From contig CAWCXA010000001.1 of NCBI GenBank assembly GCA_963799425.1, positions 62,001 through 126,000 on the forward strand: a DNA stretch of 64,000 bases, given 5' to 3'. A program made the position numbers and the translations under genes. The stretch is from CAVWSM01 sp963799425. GTDB taxonomy: Bacteria > Actinomycetota > Actinomycetes > Jiangellales > Jiangellaceae. Positions 41,863 through 50,350 of the stretch are shown here, in pieces (position 1 is the first letter of the stretch; each line of letters begins with the position of its first letter). Under the pieces are notes generated by a model that did not search any database, was not told the DNA's origin, and saw only the letters and a program-made list of their open reading frames with translations.

Positions 41863-42620
41863 CTGACAGCGACAGCACTTTCGGCGAGCTCGTCCTGACG
41901 GGATCGCTGGCGGTGGCGCTCCCAGTCGCCACGCTCGCCGGGCTCGTCTCGTTCCTGTCGCCGTGCGTGCTCCCGCTCGTGCCCGGCTATCTGTCGTACG
42001 TCACGGGGCTCTCCGGCGCTGAGCTTGCCGACGGCGCCGGCCGCCGATCACGCGTCGCACTGGGCACCGCGCTGTTCGTGCTCGGCTTCACCGCGGTGTT
42101 CGTGTCGTACGGCTTGGCGTTCGGCGGTCTCGGCAGTGTCCTGCTGGAGCACCAGGACCCGATCACCCGCCTGCTCGGCGTGGTCACGATCGCGATGGGG
42201 CTCGCTTTCGCCGGGTGGCTGCCGGGAATGTCGAGGGAGTGGCGCCTGCACGGCTCACCTCGGCTAGGCCTCGCCGGAGCGCCGCTGCTGGGTGTGCTGT
42301 TCGGGCTTGGCTGGACGCCGTGCATCGGACCGACGCTGGCCGCCGTACAAGCACTCGCATTCGAGGAGGCGAGCGCCGCCCGGGGTGCCGTGCTCTCCGC
42401 CGCCTACTGCATAGGTCTTGGGTTGCCGTTCCTGGCCGCGGGGCTCGCCTACCGGCGGGCGCTCGGCACGTTCGGATGGGTGCGCAGCCACCGGGTGTGG
42501 GTGATGCGCGCCGGAGGCGTCATGCTCGTGAGCCTGGGCGTGCTGCTCGTCACCGGGGTCTGGAGCGAGATGGTCGCCGGCATGCAGGGCTGGATCAACG
42601 GGTTCGAGGTGGCGGTGTGA
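41859..42620 (+). CDS. ccdA: Cytochrome c biogenesis protein CcdA
   Basis: 253 residues, six predicted membrane helices. The two redox cysteines are in LVSFLSPCVLPLVPGYLSYV and FGLGWTPCIGPTLAAVQAL. It passes electrons from cytosolic thioredoxin to the TlpA/ResA-like protein. ATG start overlaps tlpA and the stop overlaps resB (GTGA). Confidence 0.95.
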   Translation: MTDSDSTFGELVLTGSLAVALPVATLAGLVSFLSPCVLPLVPGYLSYVTGLSGAELADGAGRRSRVALGTALFVLGFTAVFVSYGLAFGGLGSVLLEHQDPITRLLGVVTIAMGLAFAGWLPGMSREWRLHGSPRLGLAGAPLLGVLFGLGWTPCIGPTLAAVQALAFEEASAARGAVLSAAYCIGLGLPFLAAGLAYRRALGTFGWVRSHRVWVMRAGGVMLVSLGVLLVTGVWSEMVAGMQGWINGFEVAV

Positions 42621-44215
42621 CCAAGCCGGAGACCACGGACCAGCCCACCGTTCCCGAGACCTATGACAGCAGCCGCGACGTTCCCTACACGCCCCCACCG
42701 CTCTCGCCACTGGAGCTGGCGCGGTGGGCGTGGCGTCAGCTCACGTCGATGCGTGTCGCGTTGCTGCTGCTGTTCCTGCTTGCGCTGCTCGCCATCCCCG
42801 GCTCACTCCTGCCGCAGCGGCGCAGTAACCCGGTGGCGGTTGCGCAGTGGATCGAGAGCAACCCGGGGCTGGGCGAGTTCTACGACACTGTCGGGCTGTT
42901 CGACGTCTTCTCCACGCCGTGGTTCGCCTCGGTTTACCTGCTGCTGTTCATCTCGCTCGTCGGCTGCATCGTGCCGCGCAGCCTGCAGCACTGGAAGGCC
43001 ATGCGAGCGCGGCCGCCGCGCGCGCCGAGGAACCTCTCGCGGCTGCCGGCACATCGTTCGTACGAGGTGGACGAGGCACCGCAGGACGTGCTTGCTCGAG
43101 CGCAAGCGATGCTGCGCGGCCACCGCTACCGCATAGCGGTCCACGACGAATCGCTCGCCGGGGAGAAGGGCCACCTGCGCGAGACCGGCAACCTGCTGTT
43201 CCATCTGTCGCTCGTGGTGGTGCTCGTCGGCGTCGCGGTCGGTGGGCTGTACGGCTACCGCGCCCAGGTGCTCGTCACCCAGGGCAGCGGGTTTGCCAAC
43301 AGCATCATCCAGTACGACTCGATGTCCACCGGGGCACGGTTCGATGCATCAGACCTCGCGCCCTTCTCGCTGCAGGTAGACGAGTTCGTGATGGACTTCC
43401 GCGACTCCGGCCAGCAACTGGGTTCGCCGGAGGAGTTCGCTGCGCACGTACGCGTCACGCCGGCGCCCGGCGAGGAGCCGCACGACGCAACGATCCGGGT
43501 GAACCATCCGCTACGCGTCGCCGGCACGATGGTCCACATCCTCAATCCTGGCTACGCACCGCGGGTCACCGTGCGCGATCCGGCGGGCGAGGTGCTCTTC
43601 TCCGGTGCCGTGCCGTTCCTGCCGCAGGACGACAACTACCTGTCGACCGGCGTCGTCAAAGTGCAGGTGCCGTCGGGGGAGGACATCGGCCTCCAGGGCA
43701 TCTTCCTTCCCACGGCCGTCCTCGACGAGACCGGACCGCACTCCGTGTTCCCCGAGCCGCGGCTCCCGGCGCTCTACTTCACCGCCTGGCACGGCGATCT
43801 CGGGCTCGACGATGGGCAGCCCGAGTCGGTCTACCGCTTGGACACATCCGGCATGGAGCAGTTCGAGGTCGACGGCCAGCCCTACCGGCAAGCGCTCGCG
43901 ATCGGACAGTCAGTCGGTCTGCCGGATGGCGCGGGGACGGTGACCTTCGACGGTTATGTGCCGTGGGTGAACTTCCAGGTGAGCAAGACGCCTGGGAAGA
44001 CCGCCGCGCTCATCGGCGTGGCCGCCGCCGTGCTCGGGCTCATCGCGTCACTGTTCGTCCGTCGCCGCCGGGTGTGGGTGCGGGTGTCGGCGGGCGGTGA
44101 CGGGCGTACGGTTGTCGAGGTCGCCGGGCTGGACCGGTCCGAGGGCGGCGACCTGGGTGAGGAGATCGACAGGCTCGCACGCGAGCTGGACCGCACGCCG
44201 GAGGAGACCCCGTGA
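42617..44215 (+). CDS. resB: Cytochrome c synthetase subunit ResB/Ccs1
   Basis: 532 residues. Three N-terminal membrane segments (SMRVALLLLFLLALLAIPGS; PWFASVYLLLFISLVGCIV; NLLFHLSLVVVLVGVAVGGL), a large extracytoplasmic domain of ~330 residues, and a final helix (AALIGVAAAVLGLIASLFVR). The family text RRSNPVAVAQWIESNPGLGE and SLQHWKAMRARPPRAPRNL is present. It partners CcsB for haem delivery and ligation in System II. It overlaps both neighbours. Confidence 0.95.
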   Translation: MTKPETTDQPTVPETYDSSRDVPYTPPPLSPLELARWAWRQLTSMRVALLLLFLLALLAIPGSLLPQRRSNPVAVAQWIESNPGLGEFYDTVGLFDVFSTPWFASVYLLLFISLVGCIVPRSLQHWKAMRARPPRAPRNLSRLPAHRSYEVDEAPQDVLARAQAMLRGHRYRIAVHDESLAGEKGHLRETGNLLFHLSLVVVLVGVAVGGLYGYRAQVLVTQGSGFANSIIQYDSMSTGARFDASDLAPFSLQVDEFVMDFRDSGQQLGSPEEFAAHVRVTPAPGEEPHDATIRVNHPLRVAGTMVHILNPGYAPRVTVRDPAGEVLFSGAVPFLPQDDNYLSTGVVKVQVPSGEDIGLQGIFLPTAVLDETGPHSVFPEPRLPALYFTAWHGDLGLDDGQPESVYRLDTSGMEQFEVDGQPYRQALAIGQSVGLPDGAGTVTFDGYVPWVNFQVSKTPGKTAALIGVAAAVLGLIASLFVRRRRVWVRVSAGGDGRTVVEVAGLDRSEGGDLGEEIDRLARELDRTPEETP

Positions 44216-45207
44216 GCCTGGCCCAGTGGGCGCAGTGGAGCAACAGCCTTGTCAACAGCGCCATTGCGGTGCTTGCCCTCGCCTTGCTTGCGCTCGCGGC
44301 GGAGATGGCCTTCGGCTCGCGTAGCCGGGTCGGGCGCCGGCTGGCCGAGGTCGAGGCCGTCAAGCCCGAGCTCGTCGCCGTGGGATCGCCGTCAGATTCG
44401 ACACAACGACACCCTGCGTCGATAGGTTCGACGGAGGGTGTCATTGCGTCGCAGGCGGCGCCCGAAGGGGATCGTGCGGCGGCGTTCGGTCGCATCGGCA
44501 TGGTCCTGTTCGGCCTTGCCACGGCTCTGCTCGGCGCCGGGGTAGTCTGCCGCGGGCTCGCGGCCGAGCGTGCTCCGTGGGGCAACATGTACGAGTTCGC
44601 GATCACTGGCGGGTTCGTGTCAGCGGTGGCCTACCTCGGCATCCAGTGGCGTTACCGGGCCGCGCGGGCGATGGCCGTGTGGGTCGTACTCCTGATATTG
44701 CTCTTCCTCGGCCTGGCTGTGATCGTGCTGTACGTCCCCGCCGGCCCGCTCGTTCCGGCGCTGCGCTCGCCCTGGCTCGTGATCCACGTGTTCGCCGCCA
44801 TCCTGTCGACCGGTCTGTTCACGGTGTCGGTCGTTGCGAGCGTGATGCACCTCGCGGCCGACCGCCGGGTCTCGTCCGGTCGACCGCTGGGCCGACTGCC
44901 GCAGCCCGCGGCGCTCGACCGGCTCGCCTACCAGGTCATCGCCTTCGCGTTCCCCATCTGGACGTTCGCGGTTGTCGCTGGGGCGATCTGGGCCGATGTC
45001 TCGTGGGGCCGGTTCTGGAACTGGGACCCCAAGGAGACCTGGGCGTTCATCACCTGGGTCGCTTATGCGGCCTACCTGCACGCGCGTACAACCGCGGGGT
45101 GGAAGGGGCGCAAGGCGTCGTACGTGTCACTGGCCGCCTACGCCACGATCATCTTCAACTGGACGATCGTGAACTTCTTCATCAGCGGGCTGCACGCCTA
45201 CGCCTGA
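44212..45207 (+). CDS. ccsB: Cytochrome c synthetase subunit CcsB/CcsA (ResC)
   Basis: 331 residues, about eight membrane helices. The haem-handling WWD-type motif reads WGRFWNWDPKETWAFITWVA and is intact, as are flanking histidines (VIHVFAAIL; AYLHART). Residues 63-80, in the loop between helices 1 and 2, are encoded by a near-perfect DNA palindrome at 44399-44451 and look like an in-frame insertion. It completes the System II set with ResB. It overlaps resB by GTGA. Confidence 0.95.
   Translation: MSLAQWAQWSNSLVNSAIAVLALALLALAAEMAFGSRSRVGRRLAEVEAVKPELVAVGSPSDSTQRHPASIGSTEGVIASQAAPEGDRAAAFGRIGMVLFGLATALLGAGVVCRGLAAERAPWGNMYEFAITGGFVSAVAYLGIQWRYRAARAMAVWVVLLILLFLGLAVIVLYVPAGPLVPALRSPWLVIHVFAAILSTGLFTVSVVASVMHLAADRRVSSGRPLGRLPQPAALDRLAYQVIAFAFPIWTFAVVAGAIWADVSWGRFWNWDPKETWAFITWVAYAAYLHARTTAGWKGRKASYVSLAAYATIIFNWTIVNFFISGLHAYA
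44399..44451. repeat. In-frame palindromic insertion in ccsB
   Basis: Twenty-four-base arms (44399-44422 and 44428-44451), 21 of 24 paired, with loop TAGGT. It encodes residues 63-80 of CcsB without breaking the frame. The structure resembles palindromic repeats that spread into coding regions, such as the RPE elements of Rickettsia. Confidence 0.7.
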
Positions 45208-45238
45208 ATTTGTCCGCCTGAACTTGCTCTGATCGATT

Positions 45239-45568
45239 TCAGGCGGGCGGGCCGTCCCCGTCGGAGCCGTCCTGGTCCCGGGATCGCTGCTCCCGCATGC
45301 GCTTGGCGCGCTCCTCGCGCATCTTCCGCATGAACTCTGGGTCGTCTTCGGGGGCAACCATCCGAGGCGCGGGCGTGGCCACCGACGGCGCGCGCATCCG
45401 AGCCGTCAAGATCCACACCAGCGGACCCACTATCGGCACCAGGAGCACGACCGCCAGCCAACCCAGACGGCCAAGTGGCCGCAGTAATCGGGCCTCGGTC
45501 TGGAGGACGTCGACAACGCAATAGACGGCAAGGACGAGCGCAACGATCAACGGAAGGGCGCGTAGCAC
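45239..45568 (-). CDS. PLDc_N-type small membrane protein
   Basis: 109 residues from GTG 45568 (MLRALPLIVALVLAVYCVVD). Two hydrophobic segments carry the PLDc_N (cardiolipin synthase N-terminal-like) pattern ending LGRLGWLAVVLLVPIVGPLVWIL. A cytoplasmic tail rich in Arg, Glu and Asp follows (FMRKMREERAKRMREQRSRD). Function unknown. It is convergent with ccsB and divergent from the Lrp gene at 45640. Confidence 0.78.
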   Translation of the reverse strand: MLRALPLIVALVLAVYCVVDVLQTEARLLRPLGRLGWLAVVLLVPIVGPLVWILTARMRAPSVATPAPRMVAPEDDPEFMRKMREERAKRMREQRSRDQDGSDGDGPPA

Positions 45569-45639
45569 CCCTACAGAGTAGGTCTCTCGGGCGCGCAGTG
45601 CAGCAGGCTCTCGAAGACCGCCTTCCGGCATACGTCAAG

Positions 45640-46101
45640 ATGGCTGCCGTGGATGCCGTCGACCAGCAACTTGTCCGCGCGTTGCGAGAGAACGGGCGGG
45701 CCACCTACGCCGAGCTCGCGCGTCTCGTCGGGATGTCCGGGCCGAGCGTGCAGGAACGCGTACGCCGGCTCGAGGAGCGTGGCATCATCACGGGCTACCA
45801 CGCGAGTGTGGCACCGGAGGCGGTAGGTCTCGGGATCACCGCGCTCGTGGGGATCCTGCCTTCCGAGGGTGTCGTCTATGACGACGTTGCTCAGCGGCTG
45901 CGGGACGTCGACGCGATCGAGGACTGCTGGTTCATCGCCGGCGAAGAGGCCTTCATGCTCAAGGTGCGCGTTGCCGACATGGCCGGCCTCGAGCATCTGA
46001 TCGGAGAGCTCTCTCGCACCTCGGGAGTCGCCCGCACCCGCACAAGCGTTGTCCTCTCGACAACGTGGGAGAGTCGGATCGTGGAGGCCGCGAAATCGTG
46101 A
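45640..46101 (+). CDS. Lrp/AsnC family transcriptional regulator
   Basis: 153 residues from ATG 45640 (MAAVDAVDQQLVRALRENGR). HTH AELARLVGMSGPSVQERVRR, then a RAM domain with EDCWFIAGEEAFMLKVRVAD. The stop overlaps the GTG of the threonine dehydratase gene. Because the two are cotranscribed, the regulator probably responds to threonine, serine or a branched-chain amino acid and autoregulates the pair. Confidence 0.92.
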   Translation: MAAVDAVDQQLVRALRENGRATYAELARLVGMSGPSVQERVRRLEERGIITGYHASVAPEAVGLGITALVGILPSEGVVYDDVAQRLRDVDAIEDCWFIAGEEAFMLKVRVADMAGLEHLIGELSRTSGVARTRTSVVLSTTWESRIVEAAKS

Positions 46102-47057
46102 CGGGCCTTGTCACCCTTGCAGACATCCAGGCCGCGGCCGACCGGATCGCCGGTCGTATCGTCCGCACCCCCCTGCTGCCCGCACCGTGGGCCGACGACA
46201 AGCGACCGCTCTGGCTCAAGGCGGAGAGCCTGCAACCGACGGGCGCGTTCAAGATGCGGGGCGCGTTCAGCGCGCTGAGCGCGCTCGACCCGGAGGCCCG
46301 GGCGCGGGGCGTCGTCGCTCACTCCAGCGGCAACCACGCGCAGGCTGTGGCGTGGGCGGCGCGCGCCTACGGCGTACCAGCGGTGATCGTGATGCCAAAC
46401 ACGACACCCGAGGTCAAGATGTCGGCGACGAGGGCGCTGGGTGCCGAAATCGTGGTGGTTCCCCCTGCGGAGCGCGACACCAAGGCTTTCGAGATTGCTG
46501 ACGAGCGGGAACTGACGCTCGTTGCGCCGTACGACGACCCGCAGGTCATCGCCGGGCAGGGGACCGCCGGGCTGGAGATCGCTACCGACCTTCCCGATGT
46601 CGATGTAGTGCTCGTGCCGGTCAGTGGCGGCGGGCTCATCTCCGGCATCGCCGTAGCCTTGAAGTCGCTCGTCCCCGCGGCTCGGGTGATCGGGGTCGAG
46701 CCGGAGCTCGTGGGCAAGGCCTCGGAGAGTCTGCGGCGCGGGGAGCGGGTCGTGCGGACTCCTGAGCAGACCTACCGCACCATCGCCGACGGCCTGCGGA
46801 CGACTGCTCTCGGCGTGCTCAACTGGGCGCACATCCAGAAGTACGTGGACGACATCGTCACTGTCAGCGAGGACGAGATCCGGCAGGGGATGACCGCGTT
46901 GGCACGGCGGTCGCGGCTCGTCGCCGAGCCCAGTGGCGCCGTCACGACAGCGGCGTACTTGTTCCACGCCGACCAGCTGCCATCGGGTCGCACAGTGGCA
47001 GTCGTCTCCGGCGGAAACGTCGACCCGGCGCTGCTTGCGAGCGTCCTCACGAGCTGA
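46098..47057 (+). CDS. Threonine/serine dehydratase, catabolic type
   Basis: 319 residues from GTG 46098, overlapping the Lrp stop. Fold-type II PLP enzyme: PLP lysine in PTGAFKMRGA (Lys52), SSGNHAQAVAWAARAYG, and the phosphate-binding glycine loop PVSGGGLISGIA. It has no C-terminal ACT domain, so it is not the feedback-inhibited biosynthetic IlvA. It should deaminate threonine or serine to 2-oxo acids; serine racemase activity is an alternative in this subfamily. Confidence 0.9.
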   Translation: MTGLVTLADIQAAADRIAGRIVRTPLLPAPWADDKRPLWLKAESLQPTGAFKMRGAFSALSALDPEARARGVVAHSSGNHAQAVAWAARAYGVPAVIVMPNTTPEVKMSATRALGAEIVVVPPAERDTKAFEIADERELTLVAPYDDPQVIAGQGTAGLEIATDLPDVDVVLVPVSGGGLISGIAVALKSLVPAARVIGVEPELVGKASESLRRGERVVRTPEQTYRTIADGLRTTALGVLNWAHIQKYVDDIVTVSEDEIRQGMTALARRSRLVAEPSGAVTTAAYLFHADQLPSGRTVAVVSGGNVDPALLASVLTS

Positions 47058-47088
47058 GTGCTGGGCCGCCGGGTCAGCCGGTGCATGC

Positions 47089-47631
47089 TCAGCTGGACGG
47101 CGCGGGCTGAATGCCACCCTGAGCGCTGGGCAGACGCGACTGGAAGTCGATGAGCCCCACCCACGTCGGCCGAACTGCGATTCGTACCTGCCTCGTGCCC
47201 GGTTGGCCCACTTGGGCGGCGAAAGCCTCTGCGGCTTCGTCTCCCAGGTAGCGCCTTGCCGCCAGCAGATACTCGGGTACGACGCCGTCAACCTCTTCGA
47301 CGGTGGCAAGGCCACGAATCGTCAGGGCGTCCGGCGGGAAGCCATCGGTGTCGATGATGAGCGCGACGTGGGGATTGGCACGGAGGACCTCGATGCGATG
47401 CGCCGCATGCCGGATGCCTACTGCAGGCCCTGCAGCGTACGTAGCGGAGACGATCTCCGTGCCGTCCCAGTGGAACCAGGTCGGTATCACTCGTGGAGTG
47501 CCGTCCGACCACACGAACGCGAACCGCGCAGGTATGGCTGAATGAAGCAGGCGCTGAGCCGCCTCCGTCTGCAGGAGACGCAGGTCTCCCTGGGGCAGCT
47601 GGGCAAGATCCTCGTTGTTGGCTGCGGTCAT
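47089..47631 (-). CDS. Pyridoxamine 5'-phosphate oxidase family protein (FDOR)
   Basis: 180 residues from ATG 47631. The split barrel motif is ARFAFVWSDGTPRVIPTWFH, VSATYAAGPAVGIRHAAHRI, NPHVALIIDTDGFP and TIRGLATVEEVDG. It probably binds F420 or FMN. The C-terminal part VRIAVRPTWVGLIDFQSRLP resembles F420-dependent family members. Function unknown. It converges on the dehydratase gene. Confidence 0.82.
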   Translation of the reverse strand: MTAANNEDLAQLPQGDLRLLQTEAAQRLLHSAIPARFAFVWSDGTPRVIPTWFHWDGTEIVSATYAAGPAVGIRHAAHRIEVLRANPHVALIIDTDGFPPDALTIRGLATVEEVDGVVPEYLLAARRYLGDEAAEAFAAQVGQPGTRQVRIAVRPTWVGLIDFQSRLPSAQGGIQPAPSS

Positions 47632-47664
47632 CTTGAGTCCTCGTCTGAAGTCACGATGGTTGCG

Positions 47665-47903
47665 CTAACCGTGGAGTGGCCTGATCTCGAGCGCGCTGAA
47701 CCCGCCTTCGTCTACGAGCGAGACCTTGCCGGTCAAGTCAACCGCGTCCTGCACGGTCTCGCAGTCGACGAGGTGGACGGCCGTCGTCTGGAGCGCGAGC
47801 GCTGTCACAGGGCCTCGCATCGGCGCCCAGATACGACGCGGGTGGTTGCCGACGTCGACACATTTCGCGCGAGCGGCGATGGTCCGCGAAGTGTCGAGTC
47901 CCG
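47665..47903 (-). pseudogene. Possible remnant of a truncated gene
   Basis: A minus-strand frame, open from the end of the DUF222 gene to a TAG at 47665-47667, encodes about 79 residues including AARAKCVDVGNHPRRIWAP and VHLVDCETVQDAVDLTGKVS. It has no start with a ribosome site other than ATG 47820, which would give 51 residues. The text looks gene-like but unrecognised; a competing + frame also crosses the area. It may be the 3' end of a gene displaced by the DUF222 gene. Confidence 0.2.
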
Positions 47904-49713
47904 TCAGTAGGGCGGCGGATCCTCTGGCGGTGGGTCAGGCTCGGTTTGGGGTGTGGTGGGTTGTTGTCGGAGTCGGTCGAGGTAGTGCTGTTTGTGGGCG
48001 GCGGCCTCGTGTTGCTCGGTGTCGGTGGGTCCGATGCGGGTGGCCGGCCGGTCGGTGACGATCCCGGTGGGGGAGGTCCACCGCAGGCCGCCGTCGCCGA
48101 GGGGTAGGGCCTGCCAGCCGTACCAGGTTTTGGCCCGGTTGATCCACCCGGACAGCACGTGACAGTTGCCCGCGTCGGTGGGGCCGCCGTCGTCCCACCC
48201 CAGGGCGTGGTCGATCTCGGCGCGGTGCGCCGGGGTGTTGTCGGTGGGGAACATCGACGTGACGTCCCGGCCGCGGACGTGATCTTGCAGCACCTGCGGC
48301 GGCCGGTACACCGTGCGCCCGTAGTCCAACAGCACCCCGGAGACCGGGTCGGTCAGCAGCCGGCGCCACACCCCGTCCGCGGCCAGTGCGCGGGCCTGCT
48401 CGGCGGTGATCGGCCCGTAGCCGGCCAACACCGCGGGCAGCTCGTCCAACCCGGCGAGCGTGGTCCAGGACACGGTGACCTGAATATGCGGACGGCCGAC
48501 CCGGTCGCGCACCCGCAGCACCGGACTCCACTCGTCGGGACACCCCGCAGCCCCGGCGGCGTCTGCGGTGCGGGCGAAGCCGCCCGCGCCCGCGCTGTCC
48601 GTGCCCCGGTTGTCGCCGCGGACGTCGTGGCGGCGGCGGTCGACGTGAGCGTCGGCGTCATCACGCACGTCGTCGCGCACGTCGTCGCGATCGTCGGCGG
48701 TGTCGTCGCCACTGGCGTCGCTGTCGTCGTCGTGCTGCGCGTCGTCGGGGGGTGTTTGTGTGTCGGTGGGTGTGGGGTGCGGGCCGCAGCCGGGTTGGCA
48801 GCCGCCGGTGTGTCCGGTGCGGGCGATGTCGTCGCAGATGCGGACGAGGGCGTCGGCGCGGCGTTGCGCCTTGGTGCGGGCATCGTCAGGGTCGGTGTCG
48901 CGGAGCGCGTCGGCGACCCGGTCGAGGATCTCGTCGACGATGGCGAGGTCCTCGGCGGCCAGCTCGCCGTGCAGCTGGCCCATGCCGTCGCCGGCGGGGC
49001 GGGTGGTGACCCGCCGCCCGGCCCGGGCCTGGGCGTGGCGGGCGACGGCGTCGCGCGGGTCCGCGGTGATCACCAGCCGGCGCAGCCGCTCGTGCAGCCT
49101 GCCCGCGGTCAGGGTGGCCGCGTCGGGCAGGATCTGCGCCTGCACCTGCCGGGCGGTCTGGGCGGGCAGTGGCCGCAGCGCGTCGACGATCAGCCGGGCC
49201 CGCCACCCGTCGAGCAGCCCGGCGGCCAGCGCGGCGTGCACCTCGGGGTGCTGCTCGACCAGCTCGCGGGCCGCGTACAGCCGGCCCTTCGCCGTGGACG
49301 GCGCGATGCCCAACAGCACCGACGCCTCCAGGGCGGCCGCGTGCAGGGCGTGCCGCTCATCGTCCAATGCCTCCGCGCCCGGCGGCAGGTCACCGTCGGC
49401 GAACGGGGACAGCCGGGACAGGGTGGCCAGCTGCTGCTGCTGGCGGGCCTGCAGCCTGCGCTGCCACGCCTCGGTGTCGGCGAGCTCGGCGAGCAGCACG
49501 GCCCGCGCACCACCCGCGGCCGCGGCGGCGCAGCTCGGCGGCCAGCAGCCCAGCCTCGTCGTACCCGTCGCCGTCCTGGTCGTCGAACTGGTCGCCGTCC
49601 TGCTCGTCGTAGGCCTGCTCGAGCTGCCAGGCCTGCTCGGCCCAGGCGTGCAGCTCCTGCTCGCTGAGCTGGTCGAGCCGGTCCGGGTCCACGCCACCCA
49701 GCCTATCGAACAT
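47904..49713 (-). CDS. DUF222/HNH (13E12-family) protein, frameshifted
   Basis: About 600 residues if repaired. ATG 49713 gives MFDRLGGVDPDRLDQLSEQE; near 49510-49535 (a GC run) the frame shifts by one base into the long frame continuing ARAVLLAELADTEAWQRRLQ. DUF222 spans about residues 60-300. An acidic low-complexity insert (RDDVRDDVRDDADAHVDRR) separates it from the HNH region (LLDYGRTVYRPPQVL; EIDHALGWDDGGPT). The zinc cysteines (usual CRFPGC) read SMFPTD, and the final HHR of the HNH is INR, so nuclease activity is doubtful. Mycobacterial 13E12 proteins are SOS-controlled and lie in repetitive elements; a LexA box overlaps this start codon. Confidence 0.8.
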
Positions 49714-49721
49714 CTGTTCGA
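49706..49721. promoter_or_regulatory. LexA (SOS) box on the DUF222 start codon
   Basis: TCGAACATCTGTTCGA is a perfect TCGAAC-N4-GTTCGA dyad, the actinobacterial/mycobacterial SOS-box pattern. The ATG of the DUF222 gene lies inside it (49711-49713 on the minus strand), so LexA binding would block transcription at or beyond the start. Confidence 0.8.
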
Positions 49722-50066
49722 GTGACAAGGTGCTGTGCACAGCAATCCGTACCTGACACGGCATTCAGCGGCCCACAGAGGCGTGAACACCACCCGGACG
49801 ATGCCAAGCCCACGCCGATCATTGCGCCAGCCCATGCCCCAACCGCAGCCCACCGCCCCAACCGCAGCCCACCGCCCCCAACCAATGCCAGCGCACGCGG
49901 CGCTGCCGATTCCACGTGCGCCGGCACGGTCAACCGACCGCGAAAGCGCTCCATGGCCACGTGTCTACCGACGAGGTCGGACATAACCCGGCCCATGCCC
50001 ACAGCGGCACCTGTGACCCGACCCGGGAGGCAATCGCAGCGAGCGCGCAGTTACCCTCGAACCGCT
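49722..50066. other. Intergenic region with short tandem repeat
   Basis: A 345-base gap with no credible gene. It contains tandem copies of a 19-base unit GCCCCAACCGCAGCCCACC at 49836-49854 and 49855-49873, with a degenerate third copy starting at 49874. The left end should hold the promoter of the SOS-boxed DUF222 gene. Confidence 0.5.
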
Positions 50067-50321
50067 ATGGCGTTCCTGCGATACACCGCGCTTCGGGTGC
50101 TGATCTTTGTCGGCACGACCGCAGTCCTCTACGTGGCCGGTCTGCGCAGCTGGCTGCTGTTGCTGGTCGCGGTGCTGCTGTCGGGCTTCATCAGCATCTT
50201 CGCGCTGCGCCGACAGCGGGATGCCGCCTCGGCTTCGCTCTCCAATCGCCTGACGCGGATCAATCAACGGCTCGATGAGCAGGCGAGCGCTGAAGATGCG
50301 GAACCGCGGCCAGGGGACTGA
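50067..50321 (+). CDS. DUF4229 small membrane protein
   Basis: 84 residues, ATG 50067. Two hydrophobic helices (YTALRVLIFVGTTAVLYVAG and WLLLLVAVLLSGFISIFAL) followed by a basic/acidic amphipathic tail beginning RRQRDAASASLSNRLTRI identify DUF4229, an actinobacterial family. Its function is unknown. It is convergent with the next gene. Confidence 0.8.
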   Translation: MAFLRYTALRVLIFVGTTAVLYVAGLRSWLLLLVAVLLSGFISIFALRRQRDAASASLSNRLTRINQRLDEQASAEDAEPRPGD

Positions 50322-50350
50322 GCCGCTGGAGCCGCCCGCGGCGCACCCCG

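Noticed and set aside
48159..49667. Long plus-strand open frame of about 500 codons opposite the DUF222 gene
   Set aside because: It is a shadow of the high-GC minus-strand gene: valine/glycine/arginine-rich, no ribosome site, no recognisable motif.
49836..49883. Possible CRISPR or origin repeat in the 19-base tandem units
   Set aside because: Only two full copies, no spacers and no DnaA boxes or cas genes nearby; recorded only as a short tandem repeat.
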